From Pedobacter schmidteae (GTDB lineage: Bacteria > Bacteroidota > Bacteroidia > Sphingobacteriales > Sphingobacteriaceae), in NCBI GenBank assembly GCA_945906015.1, contig CAMDQV010000016.1, forward strand, positions 1 through 15,697: DNA of 15,697 bases, written 5' to 3'. This document shows, in pieces, positions 6,234 to 13,147 of the stretch; position 1 is the stretch's first letter; every line of letters starts with the position of its first letter. A model generated the notes under the pieces. The model was not told where the DNA came from and made no database searches. It saw nothing but the letters and a program-made list of their open reading frames with translations. Both the position numbers and the translations under genes were made by a program.

Positions 6234-7736
6234 TTATCTTTTGATCCATTTATTCAATTCATCAGCGATATGTCTGTCATTTGACAAACGGGGGACTTTA
6301 TTCTGTCCGCCCAGCTTACCCTGACTCTTCATGTAATTTCTAAACGCATCTTTCTCCATCTCATGCATTAGCAATGGGCGCAGAATTTTACCTTCGATCA
6401 AATCATAGTAATAGACATTTTTTTTCTGTAGAACCAGATCAACTTTCAAACTAAAGCTGCTCATATCTGCAGGAAGACGTGCAAATTCAACATACCATTC
6501 ATGGTATGGTAGTTCTCCTGCTTGCGTACTCACCTGTGGAGCCACTGTAAATTCAGTAATCTCTACACCCTCTTGGCTGGCTACAGATAAAATAGCAGAT
6601 TCAACCTCTTCACCAATCACATGTTCACCAAAGGCAGAAATATAATGTTTAATCCTTCCGGAAACTACAATTCGATAAGGATCTTTAGATACAAATTTTA
6701 CCGTATCTCCAATACTGTATCCCCATAAACCGGCATTGGTATTCAAAATGATCGCATAATTTTTATTCATTTGCACTTCCTCCAGCGATATCCTGCTTGG
6801 AGTTTCATTAAAATACTCTTCAGTTGGAATAAATTCATAAAAAATTCCTGCATCCACTAATAAAAGTAGCCCCTTTTCTTTCTGAGAATCCTGAAATGCA
6901 ATAAAACCTTCGGAAGCTGGATAGGTTTCAATAGCGTCGACATTTCTGCCTATACTTTCTTCCAAACGGGCTCTATAAGGTTCAAAATTGACCCCTCCAT
7001 ATACAAAAAGTGAAAAATTCTTAAAGATATTTCCTATTTTCTTACCCCCGGAGCGGGTATTTAAGCGATCAAAATACATCTGTACCCAGGGTGGAATACC
7101 AGAAATAAGACGCATGTCTTCATCGATTGTTTCCGCTACTATAGCATCTACTTTTTCTTCCCAATCTTCAATGCAATTGGTCTTATAAGATGGCAAACGG
7201 TTTTTCTGAAGATAGCTTGGAACATGATTTGCAACGATACCAGAAAGTCGGCCTGTATTTATTCCATGATTTTTACCAAGTATCGGGCTACCCTGCAAAA
7301 AGATAAATCTACCATCAATAAAGTCTGACTTACCTGTTTCATGAATATATGAAAATAAGGCATTCCGGGCGGCCTTAATATGCTCATGCATAGACAACTT
7401 AGAGATTGGGATATATTTTACACCAGAGGTTGTTCCAGAAGTTTTAGCGAGATATAAGGGTATTCCAGGCCAAAGAACGTTTTCTTCACCATTAACAACC
7501 CGGTCTATGTAGGGCCTGAGCTCTTCGTAGTCTGCAATCGGGACATTTTTCTTAAAATCTTCGTAAGTGTTGATCTCTGTGAACAGATGGTCTTTACCAA
7601 AGGAAGTGTCTTTTGCCTGCATAATCAGCTTGCTAAAAACACTTTTCTGCGCAGCTAAAGGGTTATTTTTCCATTTATTGATTTGCTTTACAGCAAATGC
7701 TGCCAAAGGTTTTGCTATAAAGGACTTAATTCCCAT
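6234..7736 (-). CDS. GH3-family acyl-adenylating enzyme (auxin-responsive GH3-like)
   Basis: A 500-residue protein of the GH3 branch of the ANL superfamily. Plant members activate acyl acids as AMP esters and join them to amino acids; the substrate of the bacterial homologues is not known to me. Numbered from ATG 7736, the ATP loop TSGTTSG is at 99-105, YGGVNFEPYR at 246-255, YPASEG (the adenine/AMP motif region) at 272-277, SIGDTVKF at 341-348 and the hinge GRIKHYISAFGEH at 360-372. The rest is the small C-terminal domain. All ATP-binding motifs are intact. I choose ATG 7736 because GGAGG stands exactly 6 nt before it and homologues begin MGIKS or similar; ATGs at 7739 and 7754 are alternatives. 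The first codons overlap the upstream membrane-protein gene by 11 bp, implying translational coupling. Confidence 0.9.
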   Translation of the reverse strand: MGIKSFIAKPLAAFAVKQINKWKNNPLAAQKSVFSKLIMQAKDTSFGKDHLFTEINTYEDFKKNVPIADYEELRPYIDRVVNGEENVLWPGIPLYLAKTSGTTSGVKYIPISKLSMHEHIKAARNALFSYIHETGKSDFIDGRFIFLQGSPILGKNHGINTGRLSGIVANHVPSYLQKNRLPSYKTNCIEDWEEKVDAIVAETIDEDMRLISGIPPWVQMYFDRLNTRSGGKKIGNIFKNFSLFVYGGVNFEPYRARLEESIGRNVDAIETYPASEGFIAFQDSQKEKGLLLLVDAGIFYEFIPTEEYFNETPSRISLEEVQMNKNYAIILNTNAGLWGYSIGDTVKFVSKDPYRIVVSGRIKHYISAFGEHVIGEEVESAILSVASQEGVEITEFTVAPQVSTQAGELPYHEWYVEFARLPADMSSFSLKVDLVLQKKNVYYYDLIEGKILRPLLMHEMEKDAFRNYMKSQGKLGGQNKVPRLSNDRHIADELNKWIKR

Positions 7737-8484
7737 CATTATCCTCCGGATCATTCAGCATGATTTCTTCCTCATCGGTATAACTATTAACCAGATGACG
7801 ATATGCTATGATCAGAATCAAGCTTGAAAAAGGTACTGTGAATAATAATCCAACGAACAGAGCCATAGCACCCAAAATATTAAGGCCAAGCATCACTAGA
7901 AATAATAAACTAACAAACCAAAAATGGCCTTTGGTAATGGCCCAGCTTTGACTGATCGATTCTAAAGACCCTGATTCCTGATCAACGATGAAGCATACCA
8001 CAAAACACAATCTGATCGTTAAAAATATAATTGGTATTGCAATTAATATAAAAACAGGTAAAAGATCCCAGCTAAAAGGATTACTGGTGTCGATTTCTGG
8101 AGAGTTGATAAAGTAAACAGAACTGATAATGGCAATAACAAAAACCAAGATCAGCCCGATGATGAGTTTTACAATCAAGAAATTGATTGCTTTAACCAGG
8201 TTTGGTATAAAATCAGGGAACTCGGGGTTGGTATCATCATCAATGAGTTTTAAAAAAACCTGATAAAAAGCTACAGCAAAGAACGCATCGAACAGACTTA
8301 GAATAACATTTTGTAGTAATACACCTGTACCGCTCGCTCCACCGAAGATAGCAGTTAACAAAACAGTAATTAAAAAGATGAACAGAAACTGAACTGCAGT
8401 AAATCCGAACAGAACCCAGATATTCCTTTTCGCAAGCTCCCAAGCATTCGACAAAATTAATCTCACTGATATCCGCTTATCCAT
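7726..8484 (-). CDS. Polytopic inner-membrane protein of unknown function
   Basis: A 252-residue protein with about six hydrophobic segments (near 22-47, 56-78, 100-124, 141-167, 187-210 and 212-229). A soluble acidic tail TDEEEIMLNDPEDNDG closes it. The start NAWELAKRNIWVL and the segment SLESISQSWAITKGHFW resemble the DUF975 / GPDPase membrane-domain type of proteins, whose molecular role is not established. It starts 3 bp after the stop of the glycosyltransferase at 8488 and overlaps the GH3-like gene by 11 bp. It is therefore almost surely co-translated with both. A role in envelope biogenesis together with the glycosyltransferase is an inference from context only. Confidence 0.8.
   Translation of the reverse strand: MDKRISVRLILSNAWELAKRNIWVLFGFTAVQFLFIFLITVLLTAIFGGASGTGVLLQNVILSLFDAFFAVAFYQVFLKLIDDDTNPEFPDFIPNLVKAINFLIVKLIIGLILVFVIAIISSVYFINSPEIDTSNPFSWDLLPVFILIAIPIIFLTIRLCFVVCFIVDQESGSLESISQSWAITKGHFWFVSLLFLVMLGLNILGAMALFVGLLFTVPFSSLILIIAYRHLVNSYTDEEEIMLNDPEDNDGN
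7743..7747 (-). promoter_or_regulatory. Strong Shine-Dalgarno (GGAGG) setting the GH3 start
   Basis: GGAGG followed by six bases and ATG at 7736. It lies within the last codons of the upstream gene. Such a full motif is unusual here, since the other genes in the window have A-rich leaders without it. Confidence 0.65.
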
Positions 8485-8487
8485 ATA

Positions 8488-9456
8488 TTAATGTAGTCTT
8501 AAAATTACTCTTTTCCATAAATCTTGCATAAAACCAAGGCCATATGCGCTTAGCTGAACGAAAGATGCAGCAATACTCAAAAATGCAACTTTTGCTGATT
8601 TGTTTATGGTCCAGGAGTGAAAAAATATCAACAAAATATACATTGCCAACAATGTATTGCATAAGTCTGCCAAAGGATGAATAAAAACGTTTAATATCAA
8701 GCTCAGACACAAAAAAAGTGTAAATAAGGCCGGAAAAAAATGGACAACTTTTAGTTCTGAAGGAAAGTGTTTATAAATATTAATTCTTGCCCTACCAAAG
8801 AAATGCAGCTGCTTGTAGAATTGGATAAGATCGGTGCGTCGTTTGTGGTAAACAATTGCATCAGGGATTAGTCCAATCTTAAATCCCATCGAATGAATCC
8901 GGATACTAAATTCTATATCCTCTCCTAACCTTGTCAGTATAAATCCGCCGGTACGCTCCCAAACCTCTCTAGAAATTCCCATATTAAAACTTCTGGGATG
9001 AAACTGACCGATATGTTTTTTATTTCCTCTGATCCCACCGGTTGTAAAAGGCGAAGTCATGGAATAGCTAATCGCCTTCTGGACTGCAGTAAAAGATGAG
9101 TGAGCACCATCAGGGCCGCCATAAGCATCCAGCTGATGTTCAAGAAGGTAGTTCTTTACTATTTCCAGATAATCAATAGGAATCAGGCAATCGGAATCAA
9201 AAACTACGAAATAATCTCCTTTGGCGTGTTCAAAGCCAAAATTTCTGGCAAAACCCTGACCAGCATTTTCTTTATAATAATAACTAATCGCTAATTTTTC
9301 AGCATAACTATCAACAATTTCCTTTGCACTAATTTTTGAACCATCCTCAATAACTAACACTTCAAACTGAAGATAAGTTTGCTGCGTTAGGGTGTAAAGC
9401 AGTTCATCAATCTCCAGAGGACGGTTATAAAGTGGGATAATAATTGAAAAAAACAT
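8488..9456 (-). CDS. Family 2 glycosyltransferase with C-terminal membrane segments
   Basis: A 322-residue GT-A fold enzyme. The N-terminus FSIIIPLYNRP and VLVIEDGS (nucleotide-binding region) are followed by the metal-binding DSD at 87-89 and by RLGEDIEFSIR (about 176-186), the acidic catalytic-base region typical of GT2. Two or three hydrophobic helices (about 238-258, 264-281 and 290-312) anchor it to the inner membrane. Family members move a sugar from a nucleotide sugar to an acceptor for polysaccharide or lipid synthesis; donor and acceptor cannot be read from the sequence. It begins at ATG 9456, 63 bp after the other GT2 gene, and ends 3 bp before the membrane-protein gene. Confidence 0.9.
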   Translation of the reverse strand: MFFSIIIPLYNRPLEIDELLYTLTQQTYLQFEVLVIEDGSKISAKEIVDSYAEKLAISYYYKENAGQGFARNFGFEHAKGDYFVVFDSDCLIPIDYLEIVKNYLLEHQLDAYGGPDGAHSSFTAVQKAISYSMTSPFTTGGIRGNKKHIGQFHPRSFNMGISREVWERTGGFILTRLGEDIEFSIRIHSMGFKIGLIPDAIVYHKRRTDLIQFYKQLHFFGRARINIYKHFPSELKVVHFFPALFTLFLCLSLILNVFIHPLADLCNTLLAMYILLIFFHSWTINKSAKVAFLSIAASFVQLSAYGLGFMQDLWKRVILRLH

Positions 9457-9519
9457 GACAAATTAATTTTTAGGATTCAGCGGAAAATTATCTAGCCTTA
9501 GAATATTTCAAATCGGAAA

Positions 9520-10473
9520 TTATACCGTTTTTTCGATCTGATACGTATTTCGTTCGGGCGAATTTCTGGAAACCAACTCTGCAATAAAACCGGTTAGGAA
9601 CAGCTGAAAACCTACAATTATAGCTACAAGGGCAATATAAAATAATGGCTGATCAACCACTTCACGGGTATACCGGATATGCATGGTTATATGATAAAGT
9701 TTTTCAATGATTATCCATAAAGCCATAATGGTACCAATCAGAAAGCTCAAGGCCCCTATAGTACCGAAAAAGTGCATCGGACGTTTTGCAAACTTACCGA
9801 CAAAAAATATAGATAGCAGATCAAGAAAGCCATTGATAAATCGACTAAACCCGAATTTTGTGGTTCCGTACTTACGGGCACGATGCTCAACTACCTGTTC
9901 TCCAATTTTTTTGAATCCCGCCCATTTTGCAATAACAGGAATATAACGGTGCATTTCACCGTAAACTTCTATACTTTTCACTACCTCCTTACGGTAAGCT
10001 TTCAAGCCGCAGTTAAAGTCATGAAGATTATGTATACCCGACATGCGACGGGTTACTAAATTAAATAACTTGGTGGGTATAGTTTTAGTTAAAGGATCAT
10101 GGCGCTTTTGTTTCCATCCGGAAACCAGATCAAACTTTTCTTCATTGATCCTTCTGTAAAGTTCAGGTATTTCATCAGGACTATCCTGAAGATCTGCATC
10201 CATGGTAATCACTACATTGCCCTGAGAAGCCTCAAAGCCAACATTTAATGCGGCCGACTTACCATAATTACGGCGAAACTTAATACCAACAATGGAAGTA
10301 TTCTGAGATTTCAATTGCTCAATTACTTCCCATGAATCATCACTACTTCCGTCGTCAACCAGGATAATCTCATAGCTGAATGCATGATCATTCATTACCC
10401 TGCTAATCCAGCTACAAAGCTCGGGCAATGATTCTACTTCATTATATAAAGGAACAACTACAGATATATCCAT
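9520..10473 (-). CDS. Polyprenyl-phosphate glycosyltransferase, DPM1/GtrB-like (GT2)
   Basis: A 317-residue membrane-anchored glycosyltransferase. The GT2 domain has SVVVPLYNE at the start, ILVDDGSSDDS (38-47), the DADLQD metal motif (92-97), HDFNCGLKAY (151-160) and the KYGTTKFGFSRF segment (201-212) seen in dolichyl-phosphate mannose and bactoprenol glucosyl transferases. Two C-terminal membrane helices (about 234-257 and 277-300) follow, as in GtrB/ArnC-like enzymes. Such enzymes load one sugar onto undecaprenyl phosphate on the cytoplasmic side for later use in the periplasm. The sugar is not predictable. The ATG at 10473 lies 4 bp after an 11-unit heptad array, so the mRNA leader must contain that array unless transcription starts inside it. 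Confidence 0.92.
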   Translation of the reverse strand: MDISVVVPLYNEVESLPELCSWISRVMNDHAFSYEIILVDDGSSDDSWEVIEQLKSQNTSIVGIKFRRNYGKSAALNVGFEASQGNVVITMDADLQDSPDEIPELYRRINEEKFDLVSGWKQKRHDPLTKTIPTKLFNLVTRRMSGIHNLHDFNCGLKAYRKEVVKSIEVYGEMHRYIPVIAKWAGFKKIGEQVVEHRARKYGTTKFGFSRFINGFLDLLSIFFVGKFAKRPMHFFGTIGALSFLIGTIMALWIIIEKLYHITMHIRYTREVVDQPLFYIALVAIIVGFQLFLTGFIAELVSRNSPERNTYQIEKTV

Positions 10474-10477
10474 TTTT

Positions 10478-10554
10478 AGATATGAGATATGAGATTAGAG
10501 ATATGAGATGTCAGATATGAGATGTCAGATATGAGATATGAGATTAGAGATTAA
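10478..10554. repeat. Heptad tandem array, 11 units
   Basis: Eleven consecutive 7-nt units read on the plus strand as AGATATG (6x), AGATTAG (2x), AGATGTC (2x) and AGATTAA (1x), with no break in phase over 77 bp. The block AGATATG-AGATATG-AGATTAG occurs at both ends. The array fills the gap between the DUF4199 gene and the GT2 gene and stops 4 bp before the GT2 start codon. Confidence 0.9.
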
Positions 10555-10611
10555 AACATACAAATTTGATTAATAAAATTGACAAAATTTGCAAGCTGTT
10601 ATTTTTTTAGT

Positions 10612-11187
10612 TTATTCTTGCTCTTCTTCATCAATTGATGCAAAAACAGGTTCTTCTTTCTTAAATATCGCAGCAAAAATTAGCGACATCACAAACTGCA
10701 CAATTACTGCAACTCCTATATTTTTGAAAAACTGCATTGGAGTAGGATCATATTGAGCCTTTATACCTTCAGACTGCTTACTTATAGCTTCATCAATCTG
10801 ATCCTGATCCATTCCCATATTCTCTAGGGTTTTTGTCATTCCTGCCTCCATATAACCTGAAATCTTATCATAAGCATTTGGTTCAACGAACTTATAAAAT
10901 GCAAAGTTTACCACCGAATAAAGAAGACCAGCTATAAAAGCCATTAAAAAAATACCTTTTAAAGCTCCCCTGAAATCCCAAAAACCACCGATTTTTTTCC
11001 TCAGATCAAGTGTAAAAAATACATAGATCACTAATGAAATAACAAGGGTACCAATTCCAAAAGAAATAGAACCTAAAAGAGATGGAAACATATAAAATGT
11101 CACAACCCCTATTGCAGTAGACAGAATGCCGATAGTTATACCATTGATACTTGCGGCTTTGTTTAAGTTTTGTAAGGATAAATCCAT
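10612..11187 (-). CDS. DUF4199 family membrane protein
   Basis: A 191-residue protein resembling the Bacteroidetes-specific DUF4199 family of unknown function. Four hydrophobic segments lie at about 14-35, 38-60, 75-98 and 153-175. Between the third and fourth is a soluble, charged loop (about 101-150, including TLENMGMDQDQIDEAIS). The conserved-looking FWDFRGALKGI precedes the third segment, and the C-terminus is an acidic tail, DEEEQE. The gene starts 10 bp after the acidic unknown gene, so the two are probably one transcript. It is separated from the following GT2 gene by 138 bp containing the heptad array. No function is proposed. Confidence 0.8.
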   Translation of the reverse strand: MDLSLQNLNKAASINGITIGILSTAIGVVTFYMFPSLLGSISFGIGTLVISLVIYVFFTLDLRKKIGGFWDFRGALKGIFLMAFIAGLLYSVVNFAFYKFVEPNAYDKISGYMEAGMTKTLENMGMDQDQIDEAISKQSEGIKAQYDPTPMQFFKNIGVAVIVQFVMSLIFAAIFKKEEPVFASIDEEEQE

Positions 11188-11197
11188 AATTATTTAT

Positions 11198-11872
11198 TTA
11201 GTGTTGATTATTAAAAGATATTAGTAAGGCATAAACAGCAGAATCAAAATCAGGATTTTCACTATACTTAATAAATTCATTGAAATCTTCATCTGCCGGA
11301 TCAGGGTCTCTGAAAAAACCTATCATCGGATAAAATAATTCTTTTAATTCTGAATCTTCAGGAAGTGTGGAGCTAACGCGGGCAACTTCTTTCAAACTAC
11401 TTTCAACCAATATCTGATTAGCTATAACCTCTTCATAAATACGGTGCTCATCCTGAAACTCATCCTCGTCAACCAATAAAAACTCACGAAGAAAGTCGCT
11501 TAATTCAGGTTCAATTTCTTCATCTTGGCATTCTTGCAAATAAAGCAAAAGGTTCAAAATTTCTGTCCCTCGATCTATCGTTTTTTCCTCAATCTCTTCC
11601 CATTCAGGTGAATCAAGATAATGTTCTTTAAGCTTACTTACATCTTCATTAAAAAAATTGATCAGTAAGAGGTCAAAGAACAATTCTCGCAAGGACTCAA
11701 AAAGAGAATGGTCGTCAAAAGTAGCATCAAGAGAAGCTACTTTATCAAGATAAGCCTTTTCTGAACTAAAAACATCAACAAGAACCTGCGAAAAAGCCTC
11801 ATGATCCTGATTATTCACAGAAGCGAACTGCCCTAATGCAGAAAGCATTGTTTCTTTTATACTTGTATTCAT
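11198..11872 (-). CDS. Unrecognised highly acidic cytosolic protein
   Basis: A 224-residue protein I do not recognise. By my count it has 54 Asp/Glu against 15 Lys/Arg, an overall charge near -39. There is no signal peptide, no membrane segment and no cysteine motif (a single Cys). The predicted structure is mainly helical, with leucine/phenylalanine-rich stretches (LRELFFDLLLINFF, ILNLLLYLQE) alternating with acid clusters such as WEEIEEKTID, VDEDEFQDEH and DPADEDFNEF. It starts 9 bp after the dihydroorotase-like gene and ends 10 bp before DUF4199, so it sits firmly inside this transcript. An adaptor or binding partner of a neighbouring protein is conceivable but unsupported. Confidence 0.78.
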   Translation of the reverse strand: MNTSIKETMLSALGQFASVNNQDHEAFSQVLVDVFSSEKAYLDKVASLDATFDDHSLFESLRELFFDLLLINFFNEDVSKLKEHYLDSPEWEEIEEKTIDRGTEILNLLLYLQECQDEEIEPELSDFLREFLLVDEDEFQDEHRIYEEVIANQILVESSLKEVARVSSTLPEDSELKELFYPMIGFFRDPDPADEDFNEFIKYSENPDFDSAVYALLISFNNQH

Positions 11873-11881
11873 ACTAAATTT

Positions 11882-13147
11882 TTATGATAAAATATATTGG
11901 TCGTTGTTACAAACAAGCTTAACTTTTCCTGTTAATTTTTGCCCTATGAATGGAGAATTTGATGATTTTGACCTGCTAGACTCCTCATTAAATACCCATT
12001 CTTCTGATGGATTAAAGAGTATAAAGTTAGCAGAATTTCCAACTTCCAAACCAGGAATTGAGAGCCCCAATACTTTTCTTGGTCCGATAGCCAGCTTATC
12101 CAATATCAATTCGGGACTTAATCCGGCTTTCAAAACAATAGGAAGTACTGTTTGCAAGCCTATGATTCCAAAAGCGGCTATCTCAAATTCCACATCCTTA
12201 AACTCAATTTCATGAGGCGTATGCTGAGAAACTATAGCATCAACCGTGCCATCTTTTAACCCTACGATCAGTGCCTTCTGGTCTGCCTTGGTTCGTAGTG
12301 GCGGCTTTACTTTGTGTTGGCTATCAAAGCCTTCCAGTTCGTCTTCGGTAAGTACCAAATGATGTGCTGCCACATCACAAGTAACTTTAACTCCTGCTTT
12401 TTTTGCTTTTCTGATCAGATCAACACTTCTGGCTGTACTTATTGTACTAAAATGTATTCTGGCTTCATTATATTCTGCCAGATAAAGATCACGTGATACC
12501 ATCAATTCTTCGGCAAGTGAAGGATTACCTTTCATGCCCAGAAAAGTACTCATTACCCCTTCATTCATTTTTCCCTTTGTAGCAATATCCTGATCTTCTC
12601 CATATGAAAAAATCAAACCATTGAAAGATTTTGTGTACAATAAAGCTCTACTCATGAGGCCTGCATTTGAAACAGGCCTGTTTCCATCCGAAAATGCAAT
12701 GGCACCAGATCGCTGCATGTCAAACATTTCTGCCATTTCTTTTCCTTCCCGGTTATGGCTGATACATCCTATAGGTAAGATATCAACCAGATTATTTTGG
12801 GATTTATTGACCAGGTATAAAACCTCGGCCTTGGAATGAATAGGAGGTTGAGTATTTGGCATAAGAGCTACTGCGGTAAAACCCCCAGCAACTGCAGCGC
12901 TGCATCCACTGTCAATATCTTCCTTAGTTTCCAACCCCGGTTCGCCAAAATTAACGTTAATATCAAGGAACCCAGGTGAAAGAAACTGACCCTTTCCAGA
13001 GATAATTACTGTTTTGATATTCGGTACAGTGATCTTCTTTCCAATTTCAGAGATCTTACCATCGATGATCAATACATCTGCTAGCTTGCCATTAAAAGGA
13101 CTGTTTGGGTGCAGAATTGTGACAGCTTGAATTAATAAGTTTTTCAA
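11882..13147 (-). CDS. Dihydroorotase homologue lacking the metal site (probable pseudoenzyme)
   Basis: A 421-residue member of the class I dihydroorotase family (amidohydrolase superfamily). Active enzymes close or open the dihydroorotate ring with a binuclear metal centre. The fold signatures are present: FLSPGFLD, FGEPGLETKEDI, MPNTQPP (96-102), AHHLVLTEDEL (261-271), VKPPLRTKAD and a C-terminal LTGKV. The ligands are not. The usual H-x-H is N64-V65-N66, the Arg of FREPG is Gly68, the His of H-x-E-D is Tyr182, the His of HVST is Thr235, and the Asp of TDHAPH is Gln308; Asp154 remains. It is therefore unlikely to be the dihydroorotase of the cell. A precedent is the inactive PyrC' of Pseudomonas, which supports aspartate transcarbamoylase assembly. 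It starts at TTG 13147, overlapping the upstream stop codon by TTGA; no nearby ATG exists. Confidence 0.88.
   Translation of the reverse strand: MKNLLIQAVTILHPNSPFNGKLADVLIIDGKISEIGKKITVPNIKTVIISGKGQFLSPGFLDINVNFGEPGLETKEDIDSGCSAAVAGGFTAVALMPNTQPPIHSKAEVLYLVNKSQNNLVDILPIGCISHNREGKEMAEMFDMQRSGAIAFSDGNRPVSNAGLMSRALLYTKSFNGLIFSYGEDQDIATKGKMNEGVMSTFLGMKGNPSLAEELMVSRDLYLAEYNEARIHFSTISTARSVDLIRKAKKAGVKVTCDVAAHHLVLTEDELEGFDSQHKVKPPLRTKADQKALIVGLKDGTVDAIVSQHTPHEIEFKDVEFEIAAFGIIGLQTVLPIVLKAGLSPELILDKLAIGPRKVLGLSIPGLEVGNSANFILFNPSEEWVFNEESSRSKSSNSPFIGQKLTGKVKLVCNNDQYILS

Noticed and set aside
8477..8710. Alternative minus-strand frame of 77 codons within the glycosyltransferase
   Set aside because: It overlaps a clear GT2 gene in another frame and has no recognisable features.
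10478..10554. CRISPR array
   Set aside because: The period is 7 nt with no spacers, and no cas gene is present.
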